Part shown: positions 50,111 to 61,289 of the stretch, one piece after another
Layout: every line of letters begins with the position of its first letter
How positions within the stretch are numbered: the stretch's first letter is position 1
Assembly: GCA_001414345.1 (NCBI GenBank)
Contig: LLCB01000141.1
Span: 62,001-126,000, forward strand
DNA length: 64,000 nucleotides
Reading direction: 5' to 3'
DNA from: Hymenoscyphus infarciens
Lineage: Eukaryota; Ascomycota; Leotiomycetes; Helotiales; Helotiaceae
The notes under the pieces: model-generated
What the model saw: the letters and a program-made list of their open reading frames with translations, nothing else
Told to the model about the DNA's origin: nothing
Databases searched by the model: none
Program-made: the position numbers and the translations under genes

Positions 50111-50458
50111 AATGGAAACTTTATAACACGCCATTTCAGGTTTTCCATCACCAGGTACTAAACAGTTTTTTCACAACCGTTATACCAGGAACAATCCGGT
50201 CATTATACATGGAAGTGGCCCTTTTAAGTTACAAAGTTACAAATGTCATCTTCGTAGCGTAATCCGACTCCTACACTCAAGCATTATCAAACGGGGTATT
50301 AAACTAAATTTAAAAGAAGAAGCATTAAAGCAAAGTATACTTACCAAACATACTCACCCGACTTCCCCCTGTTCCCCTCTCCTCTCCCTCGTTGCATCAT
50401 CGTGCCATCGCAGTCTCACTGTCATATTCTCACAGTCGCATTGTCACTTGCTCTTCCA

Positions 50459-50614
50459 ATGGCACCTATTGATGAAGATATCGCGAGAGATGTGGATAAA
50501 TTTAACGGAGATGGTAAACATTATTCCCCGCTTTCTCCCCTCTCTTCTTCCAATCGCTTCATCACAGGGGGATTTAAATGGAAAGATTATAAGGATGAAC
50601 GATGCCAAGGATGA
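50459..50614 (+). CDS. Weak small ORF, possibly spliced
   Basis: ATG 50459 opens MAPIDEDIARDVDKFNGDG with a donor-like GTAAAC at 50514 and an acceptor ATCACAG ending at 50567. Spliced or unspliced, the frame ends at 50614 (33 or 51 residues). The AGTCGCATTGTC-type pyrimidine leader upstream looks promoter-like. No family is recognised and the length is tiny, so it may be a gene fragment. Confidence 0.25.
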   Translation: MAPIDEDIARDVDKFNGDGKHYSPLSPLSSSNRFITGGFKWKDYKDERCQG

Positions 50615-51548
50615 ATTACCCCTAAACCTCTCCACTACGAAAAATTTATAACAAGATGCTGTGCTGGCTATCAAAAGAACTTATCTGATTCAGCAAAATC
50701 ACCTTTCGGAGTTCATTACAAGATTTCAATTTTCACCATAAGCCACTTTGCTGTTGTTAATAAACTCGTCGCTTCAAGGTTTGAGAAGTCCCGGTTTTGG
50801 TAAAATTTTTAATCTTTCCATTTAGAGTGCACATGCCAATTCTGGATGAGCTTGAAGCCCTGGAAGCAATAGCGATCAAGATGTAAGCCGCAGAGGGCAA
50901 ATTTCTGCCCGGCGCACCGCAAAGAAAATACTTAGAAGAATGGATTTCAAAAATCTTATCCTTATGTAGCGTTCAACAGAACATCAGCTACCGAATGATG
51001 CTATACTAATTAATCTAGGATACTCAAATTGATAGAATAAAAACCTTTAGAGGTTGGTATCAGGTTAGATTCGTTTATCTTAATTATACAGAGCTTTTTG
51101 AACAAGATATTCAATTGTTCTAAAGACTTAACACAATGCTTTTTTGGCACGTACTCCCCAGATGTGATAGTCTGAGTCATTACTCTACGTGTATCTAGAC
51201 AATCGTTGTTAAGAACCGCTAGCTAAAGGCCTCTGGACAATCGAAAAATTTGAACTGAAACTGGGAATAGATTGGAATTGAAAATTCATGCATTCTTAAA
51301 TTTTGGTGAAGTTACCAGAATGGTTCATTGAAAGAAATTCAGGGTTAGCTTTCTTCATGATTGGAAAACTGAAGCTAAACTAAGACCACCCAGTTTCACG
51401 GGGGAAAGACCAAGTGAATACTTGAATGTTCTCACTTTTACCCCGAAACCAATTTTGGGGCTCGGCTATGAAACCCGCCTAACCTCCGACTCCTCAACAA
51501 AAAAGCCCGCGTGTGCTACGGCCAACACCACCAAATTGTTACATCAAA

Positions 51549-52794
51549 ATGGAGGCCTTCAACGCCAAAATGGACGCACTCGAACCCCAGCCTCCGGCGC
51601 CCGGGAAGAATAGAGATAATCGAACCACACGCCCTGGCTACGGTCCCTACAGTCCTTCCCACAGCCCAACAAGAGACAAGGTACCGCAATGGACAAAGGC
51701 CGAACTCGGGGAGCTTCTCGGTGAACTGTTCGCGGAAAAGGAACTTCGAGACAAACATGATCCCGACACGAAGGTTCTCCGATTATTACCGCAATTACCA
51801 GTCGTCGATCGTAGGCTCAGTTCCACTTGGCAGAGAATCGCGGATGAGTTCGATGATCGCAAGAAGACGGCGAGACAGTGTAGCGCTAAGTGGAAGCTTA
51901 CGAGGATCGATTTTGAGGAGGTCAAGTTTTTGTGTGAGCTTGGGGGGAGTTTGTGGGATGATAAGGCGAAGAGGGTGAGGCTTCAGTGGCGGGATTGGCA
52001 AATTATTGGAGAGGTGTGTTGTCTATCTTTGCAAAACATACTAAGGCTACGGACGCTGATGACTGAGTTCGCAGAACGACGCGCAGCTTTTGAGGTGGAA
52101 GAGTTTACCGTGTCCGTGGTTTGGCGACATTATGTATCTCTTGGATCGCTCTATCAAGCTTGGGCGATCTTACTTGGATTACAGAGAGCGTTCTATGTAC
52201 CGGAACTGCGAAGACGATTCAGAAGACGATGACCCAGAATCTTGCGTCAAATATTTGAAATGCAGAAAGCTAGGTGGAATACACGGCGACTCGGAGAAGC
52301 TCACATCGAAGTACGCCCATGGTACCTCTTTCCTCCAAACTCGCAGGGACGCCGACCATGACGATTCTGAACACGACGAGGACCAGGGATGCGCTGAAGG
52401 GGTAGCAAAGACACGATACCTACGATGGATCGCACGTCGTCGACACCTTCAAAGAACCAGCAAGATGATTTACGACGAGCCGGAAGACCAGACACCTCCT
52501 ACATATCAAAACCGCGCGATAATCAAAATCAGGGACGAGGAAATCTTGTCGGATAAAGGCATACTGGTAATGACGAAGAAGTTCTTGAGGAGCGAATCAC
52601 TGGCTCGAAATTATCTTTTTTTCTGTGGTCGTAAAGATAGAAGACGGGAACGATGGATTTTACTCCAGTTGCTGAGAAGACGTCAGGTTATGGTCCCCGG
52701 ATTTCTGTCGAAGATGGACCTTTCCGATGTAGGGAACGCACGTATTGTAGGTATTGGCTCTTCCTTAGCGAATTACGGAAGGGTGAAGCATTGA
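51549..52794 (+). CDS. Myb/SANT-like (Myb_DNA-bind_3 type) DNA-binding protein, one intron
   Basis: I read join(51549..52013,52075..52794), 394 residues. The intron has GTGTGT, a TACTAAG branch and TTCGCAG. Splicing completes the domain: QWTKAELGELLGELF, SSTWQRIADEFDDR, then ARQCSAKWKLTRIDFEEV, the three-helix Myb/trihelix core. The second half follows: LCELGGSLWDDKAKRVRLQW across the junction into LLRWKSLPCPWFGDIMYLLD, which fits the W-D-D...W...(HP)...L..(Y/F)..L pattern of Myb/SANT-like domains. The C-terminal about 190 residues are acidic then basic, without a known domain. It is probably nuclear. Such domains occur in fungal regulators and in proteins domesticated from Harbinger-type transposons; which applies here is unknown. 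An alternative in-frame start at 51513 has a weaker context. Confidence 0.72.
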
Positions 52795-53305
52795 GTTACC
52801 ACAACCCCATGTTTGCACATTTGTGGCTTTAGAGAACAACTTGTTGGGGTGCAACGTTGGCCTGTGTACAAATACTGAGGGTTACAAGCTTTTAACCTAT
52901 GAGTTATAGCAAGTTTGTACACATCAGAATTGAAGACCAATCAGTTCTTTGGAACACGCTATAAATGTTGATCTCTGCTCCCAGCCCTGTCAATAAATTG
53001 CAGAGAATACACCGTGATATGTGAGCGAACTCCAGGTACTACTTGTGATTACTTCTATACTTGAGGGCGCCTCGCAATATATATAGTACAATTACTGGAG
53101 AAATGTGAACCTACTTTATTGTAGTCTATAGAGTGTAATACGGGAGATGGTGATTTTGAGTTGTGGCAATCGTTATTCAAGCCTCCCTCAGCCTTGTGTA
53201 AACTCTTGCTCTCTTGCTGAAGTACAAAGAATTTGATTGTGCACGTCTGAGAGTTTATCAAGTAAAGTCGCAAAGGTAAAATGTAAAATGATGTTGAGGT
53301 CGGCT
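52795..53305. other. Intergenic, nothing recognised
   Basis: Contains the probable 3' UTR of the Myb/SANT-like gene and an AT-moderate spacer up to the second copy of the duplication. Confidence 0.45.
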
Positions 53306-55057
53306 AATTCGGTAAAGCCCCTGAGCTAGTAAGCAACTACACAATGCAGATTTTCACACATCATTCATAAAATATACGTATCTTTGCAACGGATCATGAA
53401 ACCAACATGATGGGTGTTTTATCAATTGAGATGTGTGCTTTCTGCGGTCTCTGAGAAGGTGGTTCAATATTTCACCAGAACGCACAACTAGCAAAGTTTG
53501 TTAACAGTTCTTGAAAACATCCCAGTGCAATTAAAGAAGCGCGATAAGTTCGCATTAGAATTACAAGCCAAATCATGAACATTGAGTAGTCCTCTGAATG
53601 TTGTAATAGGTTTTGGTGTGACTTATCTTGTATGACGTCGACTTGGGTCAAAATTTTGCTGCACCAAGAGGTATCTATCTCATGAGATCTCCTATAGTAG
53701 TATAAAAAGAGTTAAAAACCCCCTTCTCCCTCTTAAAAATAACTAGAAATATAGCCCAATTGTCCGCAAAAGTCTTAGGGTCATTTAAAGTGTGAGCAAA
53801 TTTGATTCAGGCCTGGTTACATGTCAATTCGACGACAACCTCAAACCCACAAACTCTTGAAAATTTTCAAGTCTTCCACCCACAGCTCCGAGAATTGCTC
53901 CCAACCAACCACCACCGTTGGCAGTATCTCATCATAATTCAACCTTGCCTCTGTTTCCCTCAAGGCGACCAACGCATTGCGTACATTATCTTGCATTGAT
54001 ATTATACGCCACTACACCAAACCTCAACCGCCAATCCACAACTGCTTTCATTCTCCACCTCAATTTCATTTTAGGAACAATGCCGCCAAAATCGAACTGG
54101 ACGGAGGAAGAGATGGATCTTCTCACGGAGGAGATCGCAAAGAAGAGCCGTGCATACACATGGTTCCATGTTGCTGCCAACATGGAAGTGGAAATGGCAC
54201 AGCGTCACGGCAGCTCTCGAAGCTTTTCCCCGAGCATGTGCGAACATAAATGGAGATCCATGAGAGGTGTCGGAAGACCTAGCAGGAACAAGGCGGTCAT
54301 GAAAAGAAAGATTGTGAAGGAAAGAGAGGAAACCGAAGGTTTTGCACCTTATGAGCAACGAGCCTATGGTGGTTTTGGAACTGGTGCTGCCACCCAACAG
54401 CCTCGTAACGACATCAATGAGCCGGTTGGACTCGACTACATGGGACTGGGTGAACAAAATTACCAAAATCGTGGATATGAGCCTTCGCAGCACACAGCTT
54501 TCGAAAATTCGCCTGTGGCCAACCTCCCAACCTCCGATGTAGATATGCTTTCCCACTACCAGCCAAATCACACCCAACCCGCTCGGCAATCCCACATTTT
54601 CAGCCCCAACAACGGTTTTGGTTTAGTTCCAAATTGGATGCCCGCAGGCCCAATATTTGACAATGCCGGCGCCCACGATTTTCTTGATGACTATGATACC
54701 TCTTCACCAGGAAATGCCGGTCAAAGACAAGGTCCTATTTTTGGACAACAAATGCACGGGGTCGGAGGGAATGTGCATGAAAATGAGAACCAAAACCGCC
54801 CTTTTGCCAACAGTTCATATCCGGGCCTGTTTGATGGTGGCGCGAGGGAGTTAGAGCCTGGATTTCTCTCTACTACTCCGGCTTACGTGGCTCCACAGGA
54901 AACCCCTGTGGTCTATCAGGGAAGAAATGCGGAAGAGGGGGTTACTGAGCGTGCCGATGGGAATGAGGGTGGACTAGAGGAGGTTTCTTTTGTAGCTTCT
55001 ACCTCATTTGAGGAGAAATTTGGAGAGGGATTTGAGGAAGTTTTGGAGAGAGAATAG
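53306..55057 (+). repeat. Copy 2 of the ~1.7-kb segmental duplication (partner 2836-4562)
   Basis: Collinear with the first copy: it starts aattcggtaaagcccctga, then shares non-coding blocks up to the leader, then the gene. The intact reading frame in this copy shows that the frameshift in copy 1 arose after the duplication. Confidence 0.65.
54080..55057 (+). CDS. Myb/SANT-like protein with Asn/Gln/Pro-rich tail, 325 aa
   Basis: ATG 54080 has context GGAACAATGCC. The N-terminal about 70 residues form a Myb/SANT-like helix bundle: SNWTEEEMDLLTEEIAKK, then YTWFHVAANMEVEMAQRHG and SMCEHKWRSMRG, with the spaced tryptophans and the Cys-x-x-Lys-Trp of the recognition helix. A basic stretch (NKAVMKRKIVKERE) may be a nuclear localisation signal. 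The remaining 210 residues are low-complexity, rich in Asn, Gln, Pro and Gly, ending in the acidic FEEKFGEGFEEVLERE. A DNA-binding transcription factor is a fair inference; targets are unknown. The paralogue at 3569 is frameshifted. A longer in-frame start at 53918 would add leader-like sequence and is unlikely. Confidence 0.7.
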   Translation: MPPKSNWTEEEMDLLTEEIAKKSRAYTWFHVAANMEVEMAQRHGSSRSFSPSMCEHKWRSMRGVGRPSRNKAVMKRKIVKEREETEGFAPYEQRAYGGFGTGAATQQPRNDINEPVGLDYMGLGEQNYQNRGYEPSQHTAFENSPVANLPTSDVDMLSHYQPNHTQPARQSHIFSPNNGFGLVPNWMPAGPIFDNAGAHDFLDDYDTSSPGNAGQRQGPIFGQQMHGVGGNVHENENQNRPFANSSYPGLFDGGARELEPGFLSTTPAYVAPQETPVVYQGRNAEEGVTERADGNEGGLEEVSFVASTSFEEKFGEGFEEVLERE

Positions 55058-55829
55058 GGGGAGTCTGAGAAAGCGAAGATTCCGGCGCAGAGAAGTAGAA
55101 GGGGAGGAGAAGATTGAGAACGCGAATTATCATTGTGCTTGTAGGATTATTGTAGAAAAATGCTAAAATTTCAAACGATGGTAAAGACCCAGAGACTTTC
55201 TACTCGTTCTTCTAGTCTCCCAATATCTTCTTACATCAATTGTAAAGTGGCTGTTACACTAGGATCACAACCAAGTTTTGTGGCAGCATGACAACCAGGG
55301 AGAAGTACACAAGAAAGACAAAGGCGAAGCGGGATGGGAAGAAACTAAGGACGAGCTTGACATGCGAATTCAATATGGCAAATGAAGCTTTTAGAGCGGT
55401 AAAAAGGCATTGCAAGACATCAAAACTCGATCCCAGATTCTTAATGAATACCCGCTCTTACCGTCAGTCCGTAATGGGGACACCGTTCTCCCACTTTCTT
55501 TCTCTTAAATCATTCCTGAACCCCTGCATTTTCCTGTGCCGTATCCCGAGACATTTTTTGAGAGTTAAATACTGACTCCCCCATCACCCAGGACACCGGA
55601 GCATAGTATGGTGAAGAATACACAGCAATATCTCTTGTGTTTTGTAAAAGATTTTCCGCAGTTGTGATTTGTGTCACGTGGAGAATAAGTGCCAAGACTT
55701 TCAAGGCGGTGAGCCTAATTGAGCTAGTCTTATCTGACCAAAAAGTTCCCGCCTCGAAATTATTTTCGAGAGCTCTTTTCCCACCTCACCAGCACCACCT
55801 TTTTGCGCCAATCCACCCAAACCGCCACA
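55058..55829. other. Intergenic and EBP2 promoter
   Basis: A 95-codon frame at 55288-55575 has no motif. The last 130 bases before 55830 are CT-rich (ctcttttcccacctcacc) and probably form the EBP2 leader. No other gene is seen. Confidence 0.45.
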
Positions 55830-57069
55830 ATGGTCACGAAAAGTAAGCTCAAGATGGCTCTTGACCATGACAAGGGCACCGACTACAAGCAACTCAACTT
55901 GAAAAAGAAGGAAAAGCTTGCGCGCAAGGCCAAGAAGTCCAAGCAAGGCGGGGAGGAGGCTACCAAGAAGGTTGATGAGGAATGGGAGGATGTTGACGAG
56001 GTTGATGAGGAGAAAGAGGATGATGCTGCGGATGCGGAAGGAAGTGATGAGGAGGCAGATGTTGCGCCAATGCAGGTATGCTGAAATCTAGTCGACCTCC
56101 AGGAACATCTTTAACATACCCCGCAGATTGATTTTGCTGGTATCGACGAGAGCGATAGCGATTCCTCTGCCGGGGAGAACGACCAGGAAAATTCGGACTC
56201 AGAAGACGAAGACGATGAAGACATTCCCATGTCAGACCTCGAAGACCTCTCCGAAGACGAAAAAGAAGACATAATCCCCCATCAACGCCTCACAATAAAC
56301 AACACCGTAGCCCTCACAGCAGCATTAAAACGAATCGCTCTCCCCGTAGCAAAAATGACCTTCACCGAACATCAAACCATCACCACCTCCGAACCAGTCG
56401 CAATCGAAGATGTATCCGATGATTTGAAGCGCGAGTTGGCATTCTATGCGCAATCACTTTCTGCCGCACAGCAAGGACGAAAACTCCTTATAGGTGAAGG
56501 TGTGCCATTCACCAGGCCGACGGATTACTTCGCAGAAATGGTCAAGGCAGATGAACATATGGCAAAGATCAAGGCGAAGCTCATCGAGGAAGCCGCAGGA
56601 AAGAAAGCGAGTGCTGAGGCACGAAAACAGAGAGATCTGAAGAAGTTCGGAAAGCAGGTTCAAGTCGCGAAGCTGCAAGAACGTGATAAAGAGCGCAAGT
56701 CCACTCTGGATAAGATTAAGGATTTGAAGAGAAGTGTGTTTTACTGTATCGCATTCTCCGTGGGTCTGCGAGACTAACTGGATTTCCACAGAGCGTCAAG
56801 GTGCAGATACCACCACAACCAACGAGGCAGATCTCTTTGATGTTGCCCTCGAAGACGAAACCTCCAAACCAAACTCCCGCAAGAACCGCGAAGGACCTAA
56901 TAAACGCCAAAAGAAGGACGATAAATATGGACACGGTGGAAAGAAGCGATTCAAGAAGAGCGGTGATGCAATGAGCAGTGGTGATTTGAAGGGATTCTCG
57001 AGTAAGAAGATGAAGGGCGGTGCCGCGAAACGACCAGGGAAGGCCAGGAGAGCTGGCGGAAAGAAGTGA
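55830..57069 (+). CDS. EBP2: rRNA-processing protein EBP2, two introns
   Basis: I read join(55830..56075,56127..56733,56792..57069), 376 residues. Intron 1 has GTATGC and CCCGCAG. Intron 2 has GTGTGT, a GACTAAC branch and TCCACAG; splicing at 56733/56792 gives DKIKDLKRKRQGAD. EBP2 is a nucleolar factor needed for 27S pre-rRNA maturation and 60S subunit assembly. The protein shows the expected layout: a basic start (KKKEKLARKAKKSK), two acidic stretches (residues about 48-130), the conserved core from INNTVALTAALKRI through REL-FY-QSL, VPFTRPTDYFAEMVKADEHM and RKQRDLKKFGKQVQVAKLQ, then a Lys/Arg/Gly-rich nucleolar tail (KMKGGAAKRPGKARRAGGKK). This is the best-conserved gene in the window and appears intact. 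Confidence 0.96.
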
Positions 57070-58099
57070 TGATACATTCCAGCTGTTGACTGATTGTTAT
57101 GGGATTGAAAAATTGGGGGCTGGCGTTTTTGGTGTCGCCTTTGTGAAACGTCTTTTGTACAGATTCTTGGATGTGTAGGGTTGAGAAAATATGAACTTTT
57201 TTCTCCTGGCCTTCTGTTTGGCAGCAAGTGCTGATCCCAGCACCTTTAGAAGTTATTTGACTCTGCGCAATTAAGCACTCATGCTCCTTCCATGACCATT
57301 CATTTTTTCCCCTATTTTAATTCGAGACAATCTTGCTATTAGTAGGTAACATACCAATAGCTTGGTTGTCAACTATCTATTGGTCACCTACCAATAGCAC
57401 TATTTTGGAAAATTGAAAATGACCTATTTTTAGGTAGCCCGGTAACAACATAGTTTTGGAGTTATAAGCATTCATCGGTAACCTAGGAGTAGGCTGATTT
57501 CGAGATGTAGGCCCATTACTGGGTTGCCCGGGAATGGCACGATTTGAAAAGGTGTAACTATTTGTAGATTTAGAGAAACGTGACTATTGGTAGGTGAGCT
57601 GCGAATTGCTTCAACTCTGCAGATTGCCCAACGAATGGGTCTCCCTGACCCTTCTGAACAAACTGAAATGTGAAATATAGTACACTCCCTTGAGTAGTAG
57701 GAACCTTTGATGTGCTGAGGAGAGAGAGGAGCTTCAAAGTTTGTTGCCATGAAACTAGTGCTTTTTTATGTTTACATATCTTTCTGGCAGATTAGGATGG
57801 AAATAGATGGATTGATTGAATTTTGAATAGAATTAAATAGGAGCATTATTTTCGAGAGTTTACTCTAACATGGTGGCAGTTTCTCAAGAAGACTAGTTTC
57901 AATTCTTCAAGTCATTCGCATACTCAGTCTTAGAAAAGGATGTTAATTATTCCTTGGTTCTTCGGGAATGAAAGAAGGGCAAATAGTATCTACTCTCGCA
58001 GATGTCCTCGCATAACAAACCCACCGGTTTGTTACCTACGCACCCCATTCTTCAGTCTGCCCTTCTTTTACATAACATTTCCACAACAAGGATCCCCCA
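57070..58099. other. Intergenic with repeated palindromic motif
   Basis: 3' UTR of EBP2 followed by a spacer without a supported gene. It contains the CTATTGGTAGGT-type palindromes described separately. Confidence 0.45.
57335..57397. repeat. Two quasi-palindromes built from CTATTGGTAGGT-like arms
   Basis: 57335-57361 has arms GCTATTAGTAGGT and ACATACCAATAGC. 57377-57397 has arms CTATTGGTCA and CTACCAATAG. A single arm recurs at 57584-57597 (CTATTGGTAGGTGA). The region is not AT-blocked or RIP-mutated, so the similarity is not a composition artefact. Confidence 0.55.
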
Positions 58100-58900
58100 A
58101 TCATATTCAATGATAGATTTACATTCCTCCCCTTCCTTCACAGCCTGAAAACTCTCCAGCAATGCTTTAAGTGTGGCTCGTCCTTGAATTGCAACCGAAG
58201 TAGCAATTTCAGCCCAAGCAGCTTTCCTCCTCGTTCCTCCTCATCTTCTAACTCAAATACCTTATAGAAGGTCGAGTAACAGTCTCTTTCCACTTCTCCG
58301 CCACCTTGGAATCTCGTCCAATAGGAATTACAATGCCAGTATACTTAAGTAACACGGCATTAAGAAAAAGTTGACAAAGACCACTATTTCCATCCAGAAA
58401 AGGATGAATATTAAGAATTACATGGAAGTACTTCGTCACTAAAGATTACAGATGCAAACTCCCCTTTTCCTGTGCCTCTCTTCTGGATTGAAGGCTGGCG
58501 TCGTTTCCGTCATTCGTTTCTTGTTCGCGCTGGGATGGGCGAAAGTTGTAAATTTCCAGACTACATCATCGCTTCGATATACTGCTCCGTATGTTTCTGA
58601 ATCATCCATGTCACCATTCTCCGCATGGATTCCTCGGGTGAGGATGCGAGGTAGCGGGAATGATACGCCCTTGGATACACATCGTCGGTGGAGTGGACAT
58701 GGATGTGCTAGTCTGCTGGTTGCCGCCTTCAGTACACATCTGCTGCGAACACAGCCACACCAAGAGGAAAAATCACAGCAACCATTGCCTACCGCGTTTC
58801 CAAAAGGAGCCATGTTCAATCGGAGATGGAAGAGCAGACACTCCAGTATATATTGCGTTCTCCGCTTTCTAGAAATGGAGCACGGACTCGGCGAGTGTGC
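58100..58900 (-). pseudogene. Fic-domain protein pseudogene
   Basis: The minus strand at about 58408-58330 reads NIHPFLDGNSGLCQLFLNAV then LLKYTGIVIPIG, the fungal Fic active-site helix and the segment after it. Canonical Fic is HPFxDGNGRxxR; here the Gly-Arg pair is Ser-Gly, and the following Arg position is Gln. Upstream homology (EESMRRMVTWMIQKHTEQYI) and downstream homology (KAAWAEIATSVAIQGRATL) lie in different frames with stops. Intact Fic enzymes attach AMP to target proteins. Loss of the motif arginine and the broken frame mean this copy is dead. Edges are approximate. Confidence 0.6.
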
Positions 58901-58929
58901 TTCCGGTAATATAGGCACGAATTGACAAT

Positions 58930-60929
58930 TGAATATAATTGATTTTGAAATAATCTTTATATAAAGTTATTTTCTTTGCGTTATTTCTTTATCTACTTGG
59001 TATTAAAAAATTGAAAAAGACAAATCCTTTTTATAACTTTAGAATTATAGTAAGTTACGAATTAAGCTTCTCTAGTTTTAAAGTGCCGAGAAAAGCTAAG
59101 AAAAGTTTAAAATAGTAAATCTCTTAAAATCGCTTCTCTAAATATTATAATATAGTCAGTTACGAGTTAAGCTTCTCTTTTAACGATATTTTATAAACTA
59201 TGCGTTTTATAATACCGGAGCTACTAAAAGTTAGTATAAGAGAAATAAATAATTAGATCTACTTATTATATCTTTACTATCTTATTTTTAAAGCTATTAG
59301 TATAGCTAAATATACCTTCTAGATATATAGTCTCGAAAGCTAAAGATATACTTAAAAAGTCTAATAAATCGTTATATAAGAGGCTCTTTAACTCTTTAAT
59401 ATAGAAGACGCTCTAGAGTACCTCTTCTTCTATAGAACCTCTCTCTAAACTAACGATAATAAAGCTTACTAATTTAAGAGTATCTAAGGTCTAATAGAAG
59501 AAGTCGTTTAGACTTAGTAAGAGCTACTTAAAGAGCACTTATAATAAGAGAGGTATTAAAGAGCGTCTTAAGATCTTAATCTACTTTATTATATTAGATA
59601 AATTAAAGAATAGCTCTCTAATAAGAGATATCTTATAAGAATAGAGAGTAGTAGCGATAAAGATAAAACTAAAGAAGAAGAAGATAAAGATAAAGATAAG
59701 ATAGAGATAGTATATAATAAGATATTAGAGAAGGTTAGTTAAGAAGCTCTTATAAAAAAGAGAGAAAGTAAAGAGTAAGAGGCTTAAAAAGCTAAGATAT
59801 ATACTATAGTATATAAGACTAGGAAAGCTAAGGTTTATAAGTAGAGATTTAAAGACTTCTAAATAGTAGAGAATAATTAAAAAGCTTAAAAAGCACTTAT
59901 AATTAAAAAGCTTATAATTAAAGATTAGATATAATATATAAAAGAGACTAGTATAAAAGTAAGAGATAAAGATAATACTTCTTTATTTATATTTATAAAT
60001 ATCTCTATCTTCTTAAATAGTATATCTACAAATATTTATATAAAAGACTAATTAGCTACTACTTAAGTAGAAAAGAGAGCTAGATTAAGAGCTATTTATA
60101 ACCTTCTTCTACTATAAATACTATCTAAAAGAGCTTCTATACTAAAGATATAGTAAAACTAAAAGCTCTACTATATTTAAGAGTATTTTTAGATAATAAG
60201 CTTAGTATAGTAAAGGTTAATAAAATACTTAATCTAGATAATAACTTTTATATTATAAACTATTTATATATTTAGAGATATATTTTAGACAATATTAAGA
60301 TATATATTAATCTATTTTAAGAATAAATATTCTAGAAGAGATTCTTATCTTTAAAAAGCTATTTAAAGTATAAAGATATATCTTAGAATAGCTAATAGTA
60401 GTAATTTAATAAGTTAAAAGAATATAGAGAATTTACTTACTATATCTTTTAAAAGATTTAAAATAGTAAAGTAATATAAGTTAAGATTACTACTTACTAT
60501 AATATAAACTATAATACTAACTACTCTTCTATATTATTAATAGTAAAAGAGAAAATAGCTACTACTAAAAAGGATTATAAGCTTAAAAAGGTTATATATA
60601 TATATAAAGAGAAGATTATAAATAATAATTCTAAGAGTAATATATCTACTATATTAAATATAATAGAATCTAGTAATAAAAAAGATAGATACTTAAAAGT
60701 ACTTAAAGACTTATTAAATAATAAAAGCTATAAGAGTATATAAAAAGAGGCTTATTATAAGATATAGCGCAAAGTTAATAAAAGAGATCTAGTATAACTT
60801 TTATTATAAGAAAAAGAGTTCTACTAAGTTTAATAGTATTTAGTAAAAAGTATAATAATAATAAGATATATTATACTATAATCTAAGAGAATTTAAAGCT
60901 TTAGTACTAAGTAATTAATAAAGATAATT
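58930..60929. repeat. RIP-mutated AT-rich block 3 (unassigned element)
   Basis: CA and TG fall away sharply after 58930. The plus strand is purine-rich from 59300 to 60900 (ttaaaaagagagaaagtaaa-type), suggesting a degraded plus-strand coding region. A short direct repeat gttacgarttaagcttctct occurs at about 59051 and 59160. No LTR or TIR was found, so the class is unknown. Confidence 0.75.
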
Positions 60930-60934
60930 ATATA

Positions 60935-61289
60935 TATAATAGCACGAAATATATACTACTATAGAAGAGGTATATAGAAGTGCGTTTAGTAGAATAATAT
61001 ATATAAATACTAGGCTCTAATATAGAAGAAAAGACTAAACTAGCCTTTTCTGACTCTAGAAGAGTAGGTAGCTATATATAAGAGGTCTAAAACTAAATAA
61101 TATAACGTCGGCTAATATAAAAGCTTGAACTCTACGAAGTCCGTCTAAAAGTCTAGACGGACGTACGTAACCTTCTTAAATTAGATAATATAAAACAACA
61201 TAGCCGAAAGCTAAACATACTATAGCCGAACCTTATATACGGCAGGTACCCCCGGCTGTCTAGGATAGCCTAGATAGCAGGCTATCACA
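60935..61289 (-). repeat. Left LTR (355 bp)
   Basis: Direct repeat of 63514-63868. Its inner end keeps the original CA terminus (gctatcaca), showing what the RIP-mutated ctattata ends elsewhere came from. Confidence 0.9.

Larger units (their letters stand above)
49194..51548. other. Gene-poor spacer with normal base composition
   Basis: DNA resumes normal composition after 49200. A 77-codon frame at 49373-49606 has no recognised motif. Apart from the repeats at 49850-50110 and the weak small ORF at 50459, I see no gene up to 51548. Confidence 0.4.

Noticed and set aside
55288..55575. 95-codon frame with a basic start
   Set aside because: No recognisable domain, no splice or promoter support, and it lies in the EBP2 upstream region.
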